From NCBI RefSeq assembly GCF_000967655.1, contig NZ_JXYA01000022.1:1-64000 (forward strand): a stretch of DNA of 64,000 nucleotides. Direction: 5' to 3'. The position numbers and the translations under genes are program-made. The stretch comes from Pseudoalteromonas rubra. Its GTDB lineage: Bacteria > Pseudomonadota > Gammaproteobacteria > Enterobacterales > Alteromonadaceae. Each line of letters opens with the position of its first letter. The first letter of the stretch is position 1. The notes beneath the pieces were generated by a model. It was not told the origin of the DNA. It searched no databases and saw nothing but the letters and a program-made list of their open reading frames with translations. This document shows positions 46,480-55,307 of this stretch, in pieces.

Positions 46480-47382
46480 TCATTGTGCGGCCAAAACCTG
46501 AGTAACAATCTCATTCAATTTGCCAGGATCACTCCCCGGGCCAACGACCAGCAATTTACTTCCCGTAACCGGCTCCCCTTTAAAGGGCCTTATCGACACG
46601 GCACCATCCGGACACCGCTCAAAGTAGGTGTAATCAGAACTTGTACCAATTTGTGTGCAGCCTTTAACGCGCAGAATGGTCTTGGGAATGCGCTCACACA
46701 AAGCCTTAATACTGGCCTCGTCTGGCAAAGCAGGTAACGCCACAGAGCAAGACGACCAGTGAGATTTTTGATGCTCAAATGCATCAAAACTGCCCGATAC
46801 CGGCGACAGCTCTGGCAGCTGCCAAAGTGCAAGTTCATTGACGCGCAGAATTGTTGCGTGCGGATTCACCTGGTGCAGTTCATCCTTAACAGTCTGTATG
46901 CGCGCTTCCGATAAGTCTTTGGTATGTGTGAGCACAATAAGCGAAGAAACCTGAACCTGGTTGGCTTCCAGTAAATTATGTTCACCTCGACGTTGCCAGT
47001 TTTTGGCATCGACCACCGCAATTTGTACCGGTGGTTTAAAACGAGTATCCAGCCCCACACCCAAAAACCCCATTAAACGGCAGGCATCGGATGTGCCATT
47101 CGCTTCAATCAGGGTGATCCCCTGTTTGCGCTGTGGAATGCGATTAATACTGTCGCGCAATGCCGTGATACCGCTGCAACAAATGCAGCTGCCATCAAGC
47201 GGTTTTAGCGCCCCCTCACTCAACTGTCCGGCCAGCTGCCTTGCATCCAGTTCGGCATGCTCATAATCATTGAGGATCACATAGGGGTCCCAGTCGGCTT
47301 GCTGAGCCTCAAGTAGCAGGCGTTTTAACAACGTGGTTTTGCCTGCGCCCAAAAATCCCACCAATACAAGGACAGGTTCCAT
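46480..47382 (-). CDS. COG0523 (CobW/YeiR-like) GTPase, zinc-limitation linked
   Basis: 300 aa. P-loop GFLGAGKTTLLKRLL at residues about 8-22, the metal-binding CxCC motif as SCICCSG at about 66, then a G-domain LTHTKDL and a C-terminal domain. COG0523 proteins are GTP-driven metallochaperones; members near Zur boxes are thought to handle zinc under starvation. It lies 100 nt downstream of the DUF1826 gene on the same strand, with no separate Zur box, so it is probably co-transcribed with it. Which client receives the metal is unknown. Confidence 0.9.
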   Translation of the reverse strand: MEPVLVLVGFLGAGKTTLLKRLLLEAQQADWDPYVILNDYEHAELDARQLAGQLSEGALKPLDGSCICCSGITALRDSINRIPQRKQGITLIEANGTSDACRLMGFLGVGLDTRFKPPVQIAVVDAKNWQRRGEHNLLEANQVQVSSLIVLTHTKDLSEARIQTVKDELHQVNPHATILRVNELALWQLPELSPVSGSFDAFEHQKSHWSSCSVALPALPDEASIKALCERIPKTILRVKGCTQIGTSSDYTYFERCPDGAVSIRPFKGEPVTGSKLLVVGPGSDPGKLNEIVTQVLAAQ

Positions 47383-47482
47383 ACTTATTTTACTCTCCAG
47401 CCACCTACAAGGCAGTCATTGCCTGACATACGCTCGACTATAATCCAGTACGTTAAAACTGTCACACCCCCTGATTAGCTCT

Positions 47483-48157
47483 TCAGTCAATAAAGTCCAG
47501 GGTAAGCAACAGGCGTGTTTCACCCGCTGCGGGTGCCGGAGAACGGTGTACCAGTGCGCCTTGTTCATTGCCAAGCCAGCCGGAGCCTTTTAACAGGGCA
47601 ACATCGCCGGTATTGAGTTGCTGAATGTCCGAACCACAGCTGTAAATACCCGATTCGTGGTCCTTTTTGCCTTTGCTTCCCAACCCCAGTTTGCTGCGAT
47701 CCACTTTGTCGTGGGGTAGCCACTGAGAGGCCACGCCACCGAGCGTACTCACCAGCCGACAAGGGATGTGATCAACATGGAATTTAGGACACATGGCTTT
47801 ATTGAGCAGAGTGAGCCTGAGCCCGGCGCGCTTGAGCTCAAACAACGTACAGAACATATCCACCAGCATTGCCAGGTGAGCGCTCAGCGCTGGCTTATCG
47901 GCGAACAAAGCTGATGCGCCGCGCAGCTCGTCTATTGTTTGCTCGGGCGTCAGGGCAATCGACAGCTGCAACTCGCTGGCAGTATTCAATAGATCCGCCA
48001 CTTCTGAATTAAGTGCTTGGCTCAGCGTACATTGCCAGACGCTCAGGTTGATTTCTTCGCGATAGATATCCGTCAGTATGTTCGGCTCAGAGGATATGGC
48101 TGCAAACCGATTGGCCGGGATTGCTGGATTGTCATTGGCGGCTAAAGCATTAGTCAT
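47483..48157 (-). CDS. DUF1826 protein, zinc-limitation cluster
   Basis: 224 aa. Family features CPKFHVDHIPCRLVSTL (Cys/His-rich, metal-site-like) and VHRSP near the C-terminus are present. DUF1826 proteins have been noted near COG0523 and folE2 in Pseudomonas zinc-starvation clusters. Role unknown, plausibly linked to metal recruitment. A Zur-like box at 48204-48218 lies 47 nt before the start codon, so this gene probably leads an operon with the COG0523 GTPase. Confidence 0.85.
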   Translation of the reverse strand: MTNALAANDNPAIPANRFAAISSEPNILTDIYREEINLSVWQCTLSQALNSEVADLLNTASELQLSIALTPEQTIDELRGASALFADKPALSAHLAMLVDMFCTLFELKRAGLRLTLLNKAMCPKFHVDHIPCRLVSTLGGVASQWLPHDKVDRSKLGLGSKGKKDHESGIYSCGSDIQQLNTGDVALLKGSGWLGNEQGALVHRSPAPAAGETRLLLTLDFID

Positions 48158-48203
48158 GGTCTTCTCCTACATCTGCGCCTGATTGGTCGCTACTCACAAC
48201 AAA

Positions 48204-48218
48204 GGTTACAGTATAACA
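48204..48218 (-). promoter_or_regulatory. Zur-like palindrome upstream of the DUF1826 operon
   Basis: GGTTACAGTATAACA, differing from TGTTATAATATAACA at three positions, one of them the central base; the GTTA...TATAAC arms are kept. It is weaker than the other two sites. Confidence 0.55.
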
Positions 48219-48277
48219 TATCTAAAGATTGTAAGCTGGACAAGGACTACCTGGTGGTAGTCCTTTAGGCGTTGGAG

Positions 48278-50431
48278 TTAAGGCGCGACGTTCAGTCCGC
48301 GGCGCTTAAGCAGCGCTTCGGTGGTTGGCTCTGCGCCACGGAAGGCTTTGTAAGATTCCATCAGGTCGCGGGAGTTACCCACTTCAAGAATATTCTTACG
48401 ATAGTGCGTACCAATCTTGCGATTGAGTCCACCCTGTGACTGCACATAGGCAAAGGCATCGGCCGCCAGGATCTCACTCCACATGTAGGCATAGTAACCC
48501 GCGGAGTAGCCGCCTCCCATTGAGTGCGCAAAGTACGCAGACTTATATCTGGGTGGTACATAATCGATGTTCACGCCATGCTTGCTCAGTGCAGCTTGTT
48601 CGAACTCTACCAGATCCTGCAAAGGCGCGTCCGCCGCCAGTGCGTGCCACTCCATATCCAGCAGCGCTGCCGCTACATATTCCAGTGTATCAAAGCCCAT
48701 ATTGAAACTGCGGCTGGCAATGACTTTGCTCAGCAGGGCCTGTGGGATCGCTTCTCCGGTTTGATAATGTTTGGCATAGTTCTGAATGACTTCCGGGTGA
48801 ATTGCCCAGTCTTCTTCAAACGTTGACGGGAACTCCACAAAATCCCGGGATACAGACGTCCCCGCTAAGCTGCGGTAAGTTACCTGAGACAGCATGCCGT
48901 GCAGACCATGGCCCAATTCGTGGAACATGGTAGTCGCTTCGGAGTAACTCAGTAATGTTGGCTGCCCTTCTGGCGCTTTTTCGATGTTCATCACATTGAT
49001 AACAACCGGGCGTTGTTTGTCCAGACCGGATTGTTGTACAAACGAGCTCATCCAGGCGCCACCGCGTTTACCGTCGCGAGCAAAGTAGTCGGCCATAAAC
49101 AGTGCCAGGCTGGTGCCATCGGCATCAAAGACTTCATAGGCTTTCACATCCGGGTGGTAAACCGGAATGTCATTGCGTGGCTTGAAGGTTACGCCATACA
49201 AACGCTCCATGGTAAAAAACAGGCCATCTTCCAGTACGCGATTAAATTCAAAGTAGGCTTTAACCTCAGACTCATCCAGGTCGAACTTATCCTGACGAAC
49301 CTTGTCGGCATAGTACAACCAGTCCCAGGCCTGTAGCTCAAAGTCGCCGCCCGTAGCGCGAATTTTATCTTTGATGGCCTGTGCTTCGGCTTCCACGTTT
49401 TTCAACAGCGCAGGCACCATGCTGGCAAACATGTCATACACTGCCGTGGGTGTTTTGGCCATTTGCTCATCCAGGCCATAATGCGCCCAGCTCTCATAGC
49501 CTAGTAGCGCCGCCTTTTTTGCTCTGAGCTGTGCCAGCTGAGCGACAATTTCACGATTGTTGTTTTCACCTTTTAAACCACGATAAGCAGATGCGCGCCA
49601 TACTTGCTCACGTAACTGACGGTCTTCGAGCTTAGCCAGAATAGGCTGTCGAGTGGTATTGGTAATTTTGATCAGATACTGTCCCGGATGCCCGGCTTGT
49701 TCAGCCGCTTGTGCCAGCTGCGCGATGTGTGCATCTGTCAGGCCTGCCAGTTTAGCTTTGTCTTCAACCAGTACCACATTGCTCTTAGACAGTGCCAGCA
49801 GGTGCTGCGAGAACTGCGTGGTCAACGACGACAAAGCCGCATTGATCTCACGGATCTCTGTTTGTTGCGCGTCCGTCAGCTTGGCACCCGCCCTAACAAA
49901 TTGCTTGTAATAGACTTCTGTCAGGCGTTTTTCTTCTGCGCTGAGATTAAGCGCATTACGCTGCCCGTAAACCTGGGCCACGCGCTCGTACAAAGCTTTA
50001 TTCAGGTAGATGTTGTCGTAGTGACCGGCCAGTTTGGGCGCCAGTTCAGACTGCAGTGCCCGGCGCTCTGGATTAGAGTCGGTGCCTGACAGGTTAAAGA
50101 ATATCGCCTGGGTCCGCTTTAGTAATTCACCACTTCGCTCCAGCGCAACAATGGTATTACTAAAACTGGCAGGATCAGTTTGGCTGATAATCGCATTCAC
50201 TTCAGTCATTTGCTCAGCCATGCCCTGCTCAAATGCCGGCGCGAAGTGTGCGTCGCTGATGGTATTAAAATCCGGTGATTGATATTGCAATGTGCTCGAT
50301 ACCAGTAGTGGGTTGCCTTCAGTTACCGTCGCAGAGGCTGCGCCTTTTTGCAAGCCTGAAGTACGATCCCCGCCCGTGCAGGCCGTTACAAGTAAGGCGG
50401 AACTCACCGCCAGTGCTAGCAACTTTTTCAT
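48278..50431 (-). CDS. M3-family metallopeptidase lipoprotein, Zur-linked
   Basis: 717 aa from Met at 50431 (GAGAG upstream); an extra Met lies at 50446. The N-terminus MKKLLALAVSSALLVTAC is a lipoprotein signal with lipobox VTAC, so the enzyme is periplasmic and lipid anchored. The zinc motif is HELGH (TMFHELGHGLHGML), with the M3 block GGGYSAGYYAYMWSEILAADAF. It is a dipeptidyl carboxypeptidase/oligopeptidase homologue, distinct from cytoplasmic prlC at 20.4 kb. The perfect Zur-like palindrome sits 35 nt upstream of the start, so it is probably induced by zinc starvation, perhaps to release zinc or peptides. This last point is a guess. Confidence 0.88.
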   Translation of the reverse strand: MKKLLALAVSSALLVTACTGGDRTSGLQKGAASATVTEGNPLLVSSTLQYQSPDFNTISDAHFAPAFEQGMAEQMTEVNAIISQTDPASFSNTIVALERSGELLKRTQAIFFNLSGTDSNPERRALQSELAPKLAGHYDNIYLNKALYERVAQVYGQRNALNLSAEEKRLTEVYYKQFVRAGAKLTDAQQTEIREINAALSSLTTQFSQHLLALSKSNVVLVEDKAKLAGLTDAHIAQLAQAAEQAGHPGQYLIKITNTTRQPILAKLEDRQLREQVWRASAYRGLKGENNNREIVAQLAQLRAKKAALLGYESWAHYGLDEQMAKTPTAVYDMFASMVPALLKNVEAEAQAIKDKIRATGGDFELQAWDWLYYADKVRQDKFDLDESEVKAYFEFNRVLEDGLFFTMERLYGVTFKPRNDIPVYHPDVKAYEVFDADGTSLALFMADYFARDGKRGGAWMSSFVQQSGLDKQRPVVINVMNIEKAPEGQPTLLSYSEATTMFHELGHGLHGMLSQVTYRSLAGTSVSRDFVEFPSTFEEDWAIHPEVIQNYAKHYQTGEAIPQALLSKVIASRSFNMGFDTLEYVAAALLDMEWHALAADAPLQDLVEFEQAALSKHGVNIDYVPPRYKSAYFAHSMGGGYSAGYYAYMWSEILAADAFAYVQSQGGLNRKIGTHYRKNILEVGNSRDLMESYKAFRGAEPTTEALLKRRGLNVAP

Positions 50432-50465
50432 CGTTGTTTCTCTCATCTGTAAAATAGAACGAATA

Positions 50466-50480
50466 TGTTATAATATAACA
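50466..50480. promoter_or_regulatory. Perfect Zur-like palindrome in the M3 peptidase - dihydroorotase divergent region
   Basis: TGTTATAATATAACA, a perfect 15-bp palindrome around a central A. It lies between divergent genes, 35 nt before the M3 peptidase start and 151 nt before the dihydroorotase start, so it could govern both directions. The flanking 50447-50630 shows no other feature I can support. Confidence 0.8.
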
Positions 50481-50630
50481 AAACAATCAACAATCTTTGT
50501 TGCGCTAAACAGGCCCATATGTGAGTTGGGTACGCAATAAAAAGCGCGCGAAATATCAATTGGGCCTGCGTCGTGGCCCAGCGCAGCAGCCTTAAGTTTT
50601 TGTTTATCTGTATAATTAATCAGGATACCA

Positions 50631-51962
50631 ATGGCACGCTTAATAAAACACGCCACCTTAGTGAATGAAGGTAAGCTTTACATTTCAGATCTCAGAATTG
50701 AAAACCAGGTTATTGCTGAAATTGGCCCGGATTTATCCGCCAAACCCAGTGAAGAAGTCATTGATGCTCAGGGCATGTGGCTACTGCCCGGCATGATAGA
50801 CGATCAGGTACATTTCAGAGAACCGGGCCTTACGCATAAAGGCTCCATTGCCAGCGAATCAGCGGCCGCCGTTGCCGGCGGGATCACCAGTTTTATGGAA
50901 ATGCCCAATGTCTCCCCTTCCACAACGACCCGCCAGGCCCTCGCAGACAAACAAGCCATTGCACAGCGAGATTCAGTCGCAAACTATGCCTTTTACCTGG
51001 GCGCTACGCCCGATAACTTAGATGAGATCAAAGCCGTTGACCCACAATCCGTGTGCGGGGTTAAAGTGTTTATGGGTGCCTCAACCGGCGATTTGCTGGT
51101 GGAGCACCCCGCAGCCCTGGATGCAATTTTCAGAGAGTGTCCCACACTGATTGCGACGCACTGTGAGCAAGGTTCAGTGATCCAGCAAAATAATGCACGC
51201 ATTGAGCAACAATACGGCACACCGCAAATCATCCATCACCCGATGATCCGCGATGACGAAGCCTGCTATCAGTCGTCTTCTTATGCCGTGGCGCTTGCTA
51301 AAAAATACCATACCCAGCTGCATGTGTTGCACTTAACCACGGCAAAAGAGCTGAGCTTATTCAGCAGCGCCCCTTTGGCAGAAAAGCACATCACGGCCGA
51401 GGCCTGTGTTCATCATTTATGGTTTAACGAACAAGATTATCCAGCGCTTGGCAATCTGATCAAATGTAACCCGGCCATTAAAGCCGAATCCGACCGGCTT
51501 GCTTTGCTAAAAGCTTTGCATGACGGACGCATTGATATCATTGCCACCGATCATGCCCCGCATACCTGGCAAGAAAAAAACGTGCCCTACCCGCAAGCCC
51601 CGGCAGGCCTGCCACTGGTTGAACATGCCTTGCTAACCCTTTTGGAGCAGGTTAAACGCGGCGCAATGACACTTGAACAGGTGGTCGAGAAAACCGCACA
51701 TAATGTTGCAACCCGCTTTGCCATCAACAAGCGGGGTTTCCTCAAGGAAGGGTATTTTGCCGATCTGGTTTTAATTGATCCAACTCGCTCAACCTACGTA
51801 CATCACGAACAAACCCGCTACCTGTGTAAGTGGAGTCCGTTTCATAACACCACTTTCTCTCATCAGATCTGCGCCACCTTTGTAAATGGCGAACTGGTAT
51901 TTGATGGTGACAAGGTCAACACACGTCACAATGCCGCACAGGCATTACGTTTTAACCGTTAA
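50631..51962 (+). CDS. Dihydroorotase paralogue of the zinc-limitation type (PyrC/PyrQ-like)
   Basis: 443 aa. Dihydroorotase catalyses ring closure of carbamoyl aspartate in pyrimidine synthesis. The N-terminal motif normally reading HxHFREPG is QVHFREPG here (IDDQVHFREPG), so the first metal-binding His is Gln. The other ligands persist: Lys in GVKVFMGAST, His in ATHCEQ, His in LHVLHLTT, Asp in IATDHAPH. Similar copies accompany folE2 and COG0523 genes in zinc-starvation clusters (pyrQ in Pseudomonas) and are thought to replace a zinc-dependent enzyme. A reduced metal requirement is consistent with the loss. It is 16 nt before folE2. Confidence 0.87.
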   Translation: MARLIKHATLVNEGKLYISDLRIENQVIAEIGPDLSAKPSEEVIDAQGMWLLPGMIDDQVHFREPGLTHKGSIASESAAAVAGGITSFMEMPNVSPSTTTRQALADKQAIAQRDSVANYAFYLGATPDNLDEIKAVDPQSVCGVKVFMGASTGDLLVEHPAALDAIFRECPTLIATHCEQGSVIQQNNARIEQQYGTPQIIHHPMIRDDEACYQSSSYAVALAKKYHTQLHVLHLTTAKELSLFSSAPLAEKHITAEACVHHLWFNEQDYPALGNLIKCNPAIKAESDRLALLKALHDGRIDIIATDHAPHTWQEKNVPYPQAPAGLPLVEHALLTLLEQVKRGAMTLEQVVEKTAHNVATRFAINKRGFLKEGYFADLVLIDPTRSTYVHHEQTRYLCKWSPFHNTTFSHQICATFVNGELVFDGDKVNTRHNAAQALRFNR

Positions 51963-51978
51963 GTGAGAGTCATAAACC

Positions 51979-52872
51979 ATGATGCAACTCCCCGATATTG
52001 CGAGCCATTTTGAGCCAGACAGCCAGAGCCCATTAAAGTGGGTTGGGATGGAAAAAATTGCCCTACCCATGCAGGTGCGCTGCGATCAGATCAGCGTCAA
52101 CATCAACACGCTTATGGACGTTTTTGTCAGCCTGGATACAGGTGCAAAAGGTATCCATATGTCACGTCTATACCTGCTTGCCAACCAAGCATTGGTGGGG
52201 ACAGAACTCACTTTCGCACAGCTCGACAAGGTACTCAAAGAGATAGTCGCGTCTCAACAGGGTCTCAGTCAGTCTGCCAAGTTAGTACTGAAGTTTGAGC
52301 TGCCATTGAACAGACCGGCTCTGAAAAGCAGCTACAGCGGCTACAATGCTTATCCGATAGAGTTGCACTGTGAGCACCTTGCAGGTAAAACCCACTGCAA
52401 GCTCATCAGTACCATTACCTACAGCAGTACTTGCCCGTGCTCAGCGGCTTTGTCTCGCCAGTTACTAAGCGAGACAGTGGCACAGCAATTTGCCGGTCAT
52501 GACAACATAGATAAAGCTCAGCTGCTGGAATGGCTGAAAGGACCGCACGGCTCTGTCGCAACACCACACAGCCAGCGCTCTTATGCCTATATCGAAGCCG
52601 ACCTGGCTGGCGGTCACTTGCCGGATCTGGCGCACTGGCTTGCACTGTTTGAAGAAACGCTGGCAACACCAGTACAAACGGCGGTGAAACGCGAAGATGA
52701 GCAGGCATTTGCAGCACTGAACGCACAAAACCTGATGTTTTGTGAAGACGCGGCAAGGCGTATTAAAGCAACGCTGGAGTCCATTTCAGAGGTGGCGGAC
52801 TACCAGTTTAAAGTGGAGCATCAGGAAAGTTTACATGCCCACAATGCGGTCGTTTACGACCGAAAATCTTAA
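51979..52872 (+). CDS. folE2: GTP cyclohydrolase IB (FolE2), zinc-independent
   Basis: 297 aa. Converts GTP to dihydroneopterin triphosphate, the first step of folate synthesis, using Mn or Fe in place of the zinc needed by FolE. Recognised by the N-terminus DSQSPLKWVGMEKIALPM, GAKGIHMSRLYL, and the catalytic Cys segment STCPCSAALSRQL. folE2 is a hallmark of Zur-controlled zinc saving. Tightly behind the dihydroorotase gene, probably in one operon, and ended by a strong terminator. Confidence 0.94.
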   Translation: MMQLPDIASHFEPDSQSPLKWVGMEKIALPMQVRCDQISVNINTLMDVFVSLDTGAKGIHMSRLYLLANQALVGTELTFAQLDKVLKEIVASQQGLSQSAKLVLKFELPLNRPALKSSYSGYNAYPIELHCEHLAGKTHCKLISTITYSSTCPCSAALSRQLLSETVAQQFAGHDNIDKAQLLEWLKGPHGSVATPHSQRSYAYIEADLAGGHLPDLAHWLALFEETLATPVQTAVKREDEQAFAALNAQNLMFCEDAARRIKATLESISEVADYQFKVEHQESLHAHNAVVYDRKS

Positions 52873-52882
52873 GAAAAGCGAC

Positions 52883-52914
52883 ACACCCAGGCTGCGGGCT
52901 GCCTGGGTGTTTTT
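52883..52914 (+). terminator. Intrinsic terminator after folE2
   Basis: ACACCCAGGC/GCCTGGGTGT stem followed by T5. It ends the zinc-limitation island. Confidence 0.88.
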
Positions 52915-53092
52915 CCAATGCTACAGAGCGTGTTCACCTATCCCCTTCTGAACCCTGTACCGCTATTCAGACTAGATATCTGCTCCCGTTTCGAGCTCAG
53001 CTCACTTAATAACATTAAAAATAGCACTTTGGGCTTATAAAATGCTGCATGCTGCCGTTATTATAGGCGTAATGTCATAAACAAGGAATGAT

Positions 53093-54517
53093 ATGAAAGT
53101 GACCAACTATGGCGCTCAGCCTGTGCTGTCGCCCACCCCAGTGCAGCCACAAGCCGATACATTAACGCCCTCAGACCCTTCATCTACGCATGACTGGCAT
53201 GCAAACATCACGGGCAATGCACACCCTTTAATGCAAAAGCCGCAGCAGGTCTTGTTAGATACAAGCTTGTTGCAGAAGGCACAACTCAACGAGCAGGGCG
53301 AAGTGATAGCATACAGTGAATTGAACTCGCCGGAGCAGGTAGAGCAATTTATGGCGGTGTTTAACCAATTGTCCACCCACCATCAGGAAAAACTGCGTTT
53401 TATTGCGGTAGATGAGTCCTTTTTAACGATGACACAGTCGCTGGATACGGCGCATGTTGAAATGCTGGTAGACAGTGCTTTTGAACTCAGCGAACAACAA
53501 AGGGGTCAGTACCAGACCGATTATGGTGTGGTCTCAGACTACCTTCATGATTTGTCGACTCTGTCGGAAGAAAAACGCATTACGACCCTTGAGATCAATG
53601 CCCAGTTAATTGACAAAGGTGCTCAGGAAACCTGGGCAAGATGGCAGGATGGGCGCTATTCATTGGCATCAAAGGCAGGTTATAGCGCGGATGAGCCACG
53701 GCGTCAGAAACCGGGGTCTTACAATGCACACGAAGCCTACCTGCATCACCAACGCCTGGGTGGTCAGATGGTCACGCAACTGGGCAAAGCAGCGCAAACA
53801 TTGTCGGCAGATGAACTTAAGGTATTGCAGGAGAGAATAGCCACCAGTGACTATGCCACAACACGTGGTATGGTCGATATGGCGGCGCTGGTCGAAGATA
53901 ATCAGCGCGAGTCGCTGATGTCATTGCTAACACAACAAGCCGAAGATACCCAGGCGGTTTTTTCATTGTTTGGTGAGCAGTCAGATTTATATCAGTTTAC
54001 CGAGTTTTATTCACATGATGAGCGCAGCGACAACGAACTCTATTACTTTTATACTGCCAAAGTTGACAGCGAAGCCAGTCGCACTAATTTACTCAGCAGC
54101 ATGTTGTCGTTTTACAATCAACACGGTGCCAAACAGCTCAATCAGGCGGCTGACCTGTTGCGGCAACAGCCTGCACAAGAACGTACGGCGTTGTGGCTTG
54201 AGTGGGATAAGGAACGGAGCAATAATAAAGCAAGTATGCTGGATGACTTGGTCGACAAACTTGAGGAAGGTAAGACAAGAACCGCTGAGCGACAGGCTGC
54301 CCAATGGGCACAGATCCGGGATAATTTTGAACCGCATTTTGACACCTTCGACACCAGCCAGTTCAGGGTGTTTCACTACAGTGAAATTGAAACACCAAAA
54401 AAGCACCAGCCAGCATCACCAGAAGCATTGCAGGCGCTGATTGAACGCCGTGGCTATCCTTCACGGTACGAGCAAGCGGTTGCAGAGCACACTCCCGACA
54501 ATCTACCAGCTAAATGA
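53093..54517 (+). CDS. Uncharacterised 474-aa protein, possibly altered C-terminus
   Basis: 474 aa, no signal peptide or TM segment. Pro/Thr/Gln-rich first 50 residues, then an all-helical, Gln/Glu/Leu-rich remainder (for example SEEKRITTLEIN, EVLQERIATSDYA-like stretches). No family recognised. AAGGA precedes the ATG. Its TGA stop (54515-54517) falls exactly on the left edge of the 163-bp purU-like fragment, so the natural end of this protein may have been lost or replaced when that fragment arrived. Confidence 0.6.
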   Translation: MKVTNYGAQPVLSPTPVQPQADTLTPSDPSSTHDWHANITGNAHPLMQKPQQVLLDTSLLQKAQLNEQGEVIAYSELNSPEQVEQFMAVFNQLSTHHQEKLRFIAVDESFLTMTQSLDTAHVEMLVDSAFELSEQQRGQYQTDYGVVSDYLHDLSTLSEEKRITTLEINAQLIDKGAQETWARWQDGRYSLASKAGYSADEPRRQKPGSYNAHEAYLHHQRLGGQMVTQLGKAAQTLSADELKVLQERIATSDYATTRGMVDMAALVEDNQRESLMSLLTQQAEDTQAVFSLFGEQSDLYQFTEFYSHDERSDNELYYFYTAKVDSEASRTNLLSSMLSFYNQHGAKQLNQAADLLRQQPAQERTALWLEWDKERSNNKASMLDDLVDKLEEGKTRTAERQAAQWAQIRDNFEPHFDTFDTSQFRVFHYSEIETPKKHQPASPEALQALIERRGYPSRYEQAVAEHTPDNLPAK

Positions 54518-54677
54518 ACATGGTGCGCAACAATGAGTTTGTAGATAAAGCAGGTGAGCGCTTTTGTATGCGCACTGAGCTGACCGGTGATGTCGGTGAG
54601 TAGTTTTTGCCACAACGATGCAGTGCTCTGCCAGACGGTGCGCAAGTGCATTTACATGGCAATGAAAAAACCAAAGT
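54515..54677 (+). pseudogene. Degenerate internal fragment of purU
   Basis: 163 bp aligned without gaps to 59231-59393 inside intact purU, about 90% identical by eye (around 17 differences). Read in the purU frame it begins at MNMVRNNEFVDKAGERF and hits an in-frame TAG at 54600. Both edges are abrupt. Immediately after it there is an inverted repeat (CTGACAGT 54688-54695 / ACTGTCAG 54716-54723). Confidence 0.88.
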
Positions 54678-54750
54678 CAAATCCAGGCTGACAGTCACCG
54701 ATTGAAAAACGGGTAACTGTCAGGTCAGTCTGAGCTAGTACATTTAACGG

Positions 54751-55242
54751 TTAGAGGCGGGTAAATCTCATCTCCCAGTTGGTTTCCCAGCTTTCACCGC
54801 CATCTTTGGAAAAAGCCTGTGCCCAGGTCGGTTGTTCCGGATTAGTGGCATCCCAGATAAAGCGCACTTTAATGGCTTCGCCGTGATATTCCTCGTCGGC
54901 ATAAAAGCGCCCTACGCCATCTTGAAACTCCCCCACCACAGGCGTATCCATCACCCCTGGGTTGCGCCCGTCCAGCCACCAGATTGACCACTGGCCGGTA
55001 CGCTCGTTATATGAACGAATCGCCTTTGCCCGTACAGAGCCCTCTGGAAAATGCAGGTGGTTGTCTTCCACATTGCCTAATCCGCCGAGCGTGTTGAGCG
55101 TTGATGACTCCCCTTTGAACTCTATCCACTCATCGCCGCCATTGAGTATGTCCTTCAGGCGGCGGTGCTGTACCGACCACTGGCCAATCATAAAATCGAA
55201 GTCGCCGGGTGCGCCTGGTGCGTTGGTTTGAAGCATCATCAT
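54751..55242 (-). CDS. Hypothetical DUF1579-like protein
   Basis: 163 aa. GDFDFMIGQWSVQHRRLK at the start and a lipocalin-like alternation of strands (IRSYNERTGQWSIWWLDGRN, AIKVRFIWDATN, WETNWEMRFTRL) fit the DUF1579/DUF-type group of small beta-barrel proteins that may bind small ligands. There is no signal peptide. No neighbour gives a role. Confidence 0.7.
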   Translation of the reverse strand: MMMLQTNAPGAPGDFDFMIGQWSVQHRRLKDILNGGDEWIEFKGESSTLNTLGGLGNVEDNHLHFPEGSVRAKAIRSYNERTGQWSIWWLDGRNPGVMDTPVVGEFQDGVGRFYADEEYHGEAIKVRFIWDATNPEQPTWAQAFSKDGGESWETNWEMRFTRL

Positions 55243-55307
55243 CCCTTATTTCATTATCTTAATTGCACACTACTCTAGCAGTGGTGCTGTATAAGTAAAC
55301 AGTGTAT

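Noticed and set aside
52415-52756. Minus-strand frame inside folE2
   Set aside because: Antisense shadow of a gene with certain identity.
54688-54723. Inverted repeat CTGACAGT/ACTGTCAG as an IS end
   Set aside because: No transposase or target duplication nearby; reported only as a mark beside the purU fragment.
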